A DNA stretch of 7,230 nt from assembly GCA_021796175.1 (NCBI GenBank), contig JAJYOM010000076.1, positions 1 through 7,230 of the forward strand, read 5' to 3'. This document shows positions 4,592-7,230 of the stretch, one piece after another; positions within the stretch are counted from its first letter, which is position 1, and every line of letters starts with the position of its first letter. The notes beneath the pieces were generated by a model. The model was not told where the DNA came from. It ran no database searches and saw nothing but the letters and a program-made list of their open reading frames with translations. This stretch comes from Thermoplasmata archaeon. GTDB taxonomy: Archaea; Thermoplasmatota; Thermoplasmata; Sysuiplasmatales; Sysuiplasmataceae. A program made the translations under genes and the position numbers.

Positions 4592-6796
4592 TCAGAGCGA
4601 GGCGTATTCCCCTTCCTGTCGCCTGAACCTCCCGCTTACGTCAGTATAGTGGGACAGTTCCTCCTTTGTGAGAGGGGAGACCTTCCTCATCGCTGATTCA
4701 AAGTGCCTTTTGTGTATCCTGAGCTTCGCAAGAGAGCTCTTGTCGATACCGCCATGTCCCGACACGTACTCCTTCATGGCGGACATTGCGGCCTGATTGC
4801 ACACCGCAGCAATTTCCGCTCCCGTGTAGTTCTCCATCACACCGGCCAGGCGGGAGACGTCGACATCATCGGCGAGCGGCTTCTTTGAGGTATGTATCTC
4901 GATTATTGACACGCGGGCAGCCTCATCCGGCGGAGGAACATAGATGAGGCGATCGAACCTGCCTGGCCTGAGAAGAGCAGGGTCGATTATGTCTGGTCTG
5001 TTAGTTGCAGCCATCACGGAAACGCCTTCCAGCTCCTCGAGTCCATCCATTTCAGTGAGTATCTGACTGACAACCCTTTCGGTTACCTGCGAATCGCCAA
5101 CACCGCTGCCCCTGCTTGGAGCGACCGCGTCTATCTCGTCGATGAATATGACGCACGGTGCTGCCTGCCTGGCCTTCCTGAATATCTCCCTGACTGCCTT
5201 CTCGCTTTCGCCGACCCACTTGCTGAGGAATTCGGGCCCCTTTATACTGATGAAGTTGGCTTCGCTCTCGTTTGCCACTGCCTTGGCAAGCAGTGTCTTT
5301 CCAGTTCCCGGAGGGCCGTATAGCAGAATGCCCTTCGGCGATCTGGCATCCAGCTTCGTGAATGCATCGCCGTACTTCAGCGGCCATTCAATTGCCTGCT
5401 GCAGCTCCTCCTTCGTTTCAGTGAGGCCGCCGATATCAGCCCACTTGACTTCCGGCCTTTCGACAAGGACCTCACGCAGACCTGACGGTGACATCTCCCT
5501 GAACGCTGCAACAAAATCCTGCATCTTCACCCGCAGGTTTCGCAGCACCTCGATTGGAATGGAATCGGATTCGATGTCCACAGATGGAAGCATCCGCCTG
5601 AGCGACCTCATGGCTGCCTCCTTGCAGAGCGCCCAGAGGTCGGCTCCGACATACCCGTGTGTCATGTCTGCAATTTTCTCCAGATTGACATCGTCGTCTG
5701 TTGGCATTCCCCTTGTGTGTATCCGCAGTATCTCGAGCCTGCTGCCCCTCCCAGGTATACCTATCTCTATCTCCCTGTCGAACCTGCCGGGTCTCCTGAG
5801 CGCTGCATCCAGTGCATTTGGCCTGTTGGTTGCACCTATCACAACAACCTTGCCCCTGCTCTCCAGGCCGTCCATCAGCGCGAGCAGCTGAGCGACAACC
5901 CTCCGCTCGGTCTCGCCTGTGACCTCATCCCTCTTCGGCGCAATGCTGTCTATCTCGTCGATGAATATTATGGACGGTGCATTCTCCTCCGCCTGCTTGA
6001 ATATCTCCCTGAGCCTCTCCTCGCTCTCCCCGTAGAACTTGCTCATTATCTCAGGGCCGCCGATACTGAAGAAATTGGCGCTGGTTTCACTCGCCACCGC
6101 CTTTGCAAGCAGTGTCTTTCCAGTTCCCGGAGGGCCGTGGAGCAGCACACCCTTCGGTGCCTCGACACCAAGGCGCTCAAAAAGCTCCGGGTGTTTCAGC
6201 GGCAGCTCGATCATCTCCCGGACCTTCTTTACCTCGTCTTCAAGACCGCCTATATCCTCATAGGAGACCTTGGCGACCGATGCGACAGATTCCCTCACAG
6301 GTTTGGCTGATATGGTCACCTTCGTGGAGCGATCGACAAGTGCGGCGGGTCCGCTCGGCGCATAACCGGTGACCATGAGCTCCACCCTGTTGCCCATGAC
6401 ATTCAAAAGGAAGACGTCTCCTTTGGAAACGGGCTTGCCGTCAAGCATGGACGAAACGTACTCTTCTGCTCCGGTCAGCTTGAGCTCCTCCAGCGGTGCC
6501 ACACTGAGCCTGTTTGCCTTCTTAGGTGCAGTCTTTGAAAGCGCAACCTTGTCATCCAGCGAGGTGCCGGCGTTCCTCCGTTGAGTGCCGTCCATTCTTA
6601 TCACTCCCCTGTTTTCATCCTCCTGATTGCTCTCACCAAGAACAGCGGCTGTTCTCTTTCTGCCGGAAATGAGAACAAAATCACCGGCTTTGAGCCCGAG
6701 GAACTTCATTATCTGGCCATCAACCCTCACTATGCCTCTGCCGACGTCGTATGTTCTCGACTCGGCAACCCTGAGTATTCTGTCTTCCTTTCCCAT
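4592..6796 (-). CDS. cdc48: Cdc48/VAT-type AAA+ ATPase (protein unfoldase)
   Basis: This 734-residue protein, close in length to Thermoplasma VAT, is an ATP-driven hexameric unfoldase that extracts or unfolds proteins, often for the 20S proteasome. The N-domain has a double-psi barrel (about 1-90) and a second subdomain (about 95-168). D1 has Walker A GPPGTGKT (221-228), Walker B IIFIDE (276-281), sensor-1 Asn324 and arginine-finger candidates Arg338 and Arg341. D2 has GPPGTGKT (494-501), Walker B VIFIDE (549-554), Asn599, Arg613 and Arg616. Pore-loop segments are KFYG (253-256) and KWVG (526-529). Both ATPase sites look intact. The tail ends EGEYASL, without a terminal hydrophobic-Tyr-X proteasome-docking motif. 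The ATG at 6796 is preceded by GGAG ten bases upstream and a TATA box. Thioredoxin follows on the same strand; a DoxX gene diverges upstream. Confidence 0.96.
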   Translation of the reverse strand: MGKEDRILRVAESRTYDVGRGIVRVDGQIMKFLGLKAGDFVLISGRKRTAAVLGESNQEDENRGVIRMDGTQRRNAGTSLDDKVALSKTAPKKANRLSVAPLEELKLTGAEEYVSSMLDGKPVSKGDVFLLNVMGNRVELMVTGYAPSGPAALVDRSTKVTISAKPVRESVASVAKVSYEDIGGLEDEVKKVREMIELPLKHPELFERLGVEAPKGVLLHGPPGTGKTLLAKAVASETSANFFSIGGPEIMSKFYGESEERLREIFKQAEENAPSIIFIDEIDSIAPKRDEVTGETERRVVAQLLALMDGLESRGKVVVIGATNRPNALDAALRRPGRFDREIEIGIPGRGSRLEILRIHTRGMPTDDDVNLEKIADMTHGYVGADLWALCKEAAMRSLRRMLPSVDIESDSIPIEVLRNLRVKMQDFVAAFREMSPSGLREVLVERPEVKWADIGGLTETKEELQQAIEWPLKYGDAFTKLDARSPKGILLYGPPGTGKTLLAKAVANESEANFISIKGPEFLSKWVGESEKAVREIFRKARQAAPCVIFIDEIDAVAPSRGSGVGDSQVTERVVSQILTEMDGLEELEGVSVMAATNRPDIIDPALLRPGRFDRLIYVPPPDEAARVSIIEIHTSKKPLADDVDVSRLAGVMENYTGAEIAAVCNQAAMSAMKEYVSGHGGIDKSSLAKLRIHKRHFESAMRKVSPLTKEELSHYTDVSGRFRRQEGEYASL
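5129..5149. repeat. Exact 21-base match between D2 and D1 Walker B regions
   Basis: This segment of the D2 Walker B codons is identical over 21 bases to 5948-5968 in D1, at an offset of 819 bases. It encodes the conserved FIDEID region. Protein conservation explains much of it, but the third codon positions also agree. Confidence 0.7.
5286..5319. repeat. Exact 34-base match between D2 and D1 Walker A regions (D2 copy)
   Basis: This segment covers the D2 Walker A codons and is identical over 34 bases to 6105-6138, again at an offset of 819 bases. It encodes GPPGTGKTLLA. Identity at all synonymous positions over this length suggests gene conversion between the two ATPase domains or strong codon preference. 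Confidence 0.75.
6105..6138. repeat. Exact 34-base match between D1 and D2 Walker A regions (D1 copy)
   Basis: This is the D1 partner of the repeat at 5286-5319, in the same orientation. Beyond its edges the two ATPase domains differ at several bases, so the match is sharply bounded. Confidence 0.75.
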
Positions 6797-6806
6797 ACTA
6801 CCACAG

Positions 6807-6857
6807 CTCCAAAAATGCTAAACTGAGCTAAAACTATGATTGCACTACTATAAGAAT
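6807..6857 (-). promoter_or_regulatory. Promoter and leader of cdc48
   Basis: On the minus strand GAAAAA is followed by TTCTTATAG (6848-6856), a BRE/TATA-like pair. Transcription is expected near 6825, giving a leader of about 28 bases. That leader contains GGAG (6807-6810), ten bases before the ATG, a slightly long but usable ribosome-binding distance. Confidence 0.5.
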
Positions 6858-6943
6858 TTTTCTTTACATGTTTTTCCCGAGACGCCGATGACCGTAAAGC
6901 GCATTGCATTGTGAAGCCAATTGCCCGAAGGGAAAAACAAGAC

Positions 6944-7003
6944 GCTTTAATAATAAACTCAATATACATCGCAGTCATTTGCTTTCTTCTGTCGGAAGGT
7001 GAT
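6944..7003 (+). promoter_or_regulatory. TATA box and ribosome-binding site of the DoxX gene
   Basis: TTTAATAA at 6946-6953, preceded by a purine-rich stretch, fits a TATA box with transcription starting near 6976. GGAAGGTGAT at 6994-7003 is a strong Shine-Dalgarno match. Together they place the translation start within a few bases after 7003, which excludes the upstream GTG at 6911 as the likely start. Confidence 0.5.
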
Positions 7004-7006
7004 GGT

Positions 7007-7230
7007 CTGTCTGGATCGTATCTGTTAGTTCAAGGGCTTGAGCCATGGGGACTCCTGGTGCTCAGGGTTGCTCTTGGAGCCGCATTTGCAATACACGGCT
7101 ACCCGAAAATAGGTTCCAGGAGAGAAGATGTAATAGATTTCATGAGGACAAAAGGGATACCCGGTCCAGTCACTCTTATCACGGGTTACTTTGAATTCTT
7201 CGGCGGTCTGGCCCTCGGGGTGCTCATTGA
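7007..7230 (+). CDS. DoxX-family membrane protein, cut by the right edge
   Basis: The visible 74 codons match the N-terminal part of DoxX/DoxD-family four-helix membrane proteins. WGLLVLRVALGAAFAIHGY forms the first span with the characteristic R..LG..F..HG pattern, followed by PKIG and a second span beginning around ITGYFEFFGGLALG with its G..E..GG pattern. Such proteins are linked to quinone-associated or sulfur/thiol redox functions, but the role is unclear in most genomes. The start is unusual. No in-frame ATG exists; a CTG at 7007 sits three bases after a strong ribosome-binding site and gives a normal-length N terminus. Other in-frame options are GTG at 6911 (upstream of the likely TATA box) and GTG at 7058 (inside the first span). 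An ATG at 7002 is out of frame and stops after eight codons. The gene diverges from cdc48. Confidence 0.75.
   Translation, partial: MSGSYLLVQGLEPWGLLVLRVALGAAFAIHGYPKIGSRREDVIDFMRTKGIPGPVTLITGYFEFFGGLALGVLI

Noticed and set aside
5142..6310. Long rightward open frames (5142-5891 and 5657-6310) opposite cdc48
   Set aside because: They lie wholly antisense to an intact, strongly conserved AAA+ gene, and their translations mirror its codon pattern without any recognisable domain.
6730..6978. Leftward 82-codon frame overlapping the start of cdc48
   Set aside because: It crosses the divergent promoter region and the cdc48 start in another frame, with no ribosome-binding site and no recognisable domain.
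6911..7006. GTG at 6911 as the DoxX start
   Set aside because: It would add about 32 residues upstream of the CTG and lies upstream of the likely TATA box and strong ribosome-binding site. It cannot be fully excluded.

Overview
The window looks archaeal, most likely from Thermoplasmatota (Thermoplasmata). The evidence is a full-length Cdc48/VAT-type double AAA+ ATPase with the archaeal N-domain, a PhoU-family regulator carrying an N-terminal AbrB/SpoVT DNA-binding domain (a typically archaeal fusion), and TATA/BRE-like elements at archaeal spacing upstream of several genes. Base composition is moderate, with GC a little over half by eye. The assignment is inference from gene content. No rRNA or tRNA gene was found.

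Layout, left to right. Bases 1-62 may hold the first codons of a leftward gene that runs off the edge (weak). Bases 63-380 hold no convincing gene but contain a good promoter for a two-gene rightward unit. That unit is a 67-residue two-span membrane protein (381-584), overlapping by four bases a GT2-type glycosyltransferase that starts with TTG (581-1429). A 240-base spacer with two TATA-like elements leads to the PhoU/AbrB-like regulator (1670-2809). This converges, with a 10-base gap, on a leftward DNA methyltransferase of the TSPPY type with an N-terminal helix-turn-helix (2820-3872). Further right, also leftward, are a 79-residue coiled-coil protein (3932-4171), a thioredoxin-fold protein with a CPYC site (4201-4530) and Cdc48 (4592-6796). 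Across a 210-base divergent promoter region, a rightward DoxX-family membrane protein begins and runs off the right edge.

How the genes may work together. Cdc48, thioredoxin and the coiled-coil protein lie head to tail on one strand with short gaps, consistent with a protein-quality-control neighbourhood. The most unusual detail is at the C termini. Cdc48 ends Y-A-S-L and lacks a terminal hydrophobic-Tyr-X (HbYX) tail, whereas the small coiled-coil protein two genes downstream ends A-Y-W, which resembles such a tail. A coiled coil plus an HbYX-like tail recalls the architecture of proteasome activators, so a role as an adaptor or proteasome partner is a testable but speculative idea. The methyltransferase has no restriction enzyme beside it. 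The sequence CTAG does not occur anywhere in the window, which may or may not be related.

Most of the window is ordinary archaeal housekeeping sequence. No mobile element, CRISPR array or obvious defence island is present.
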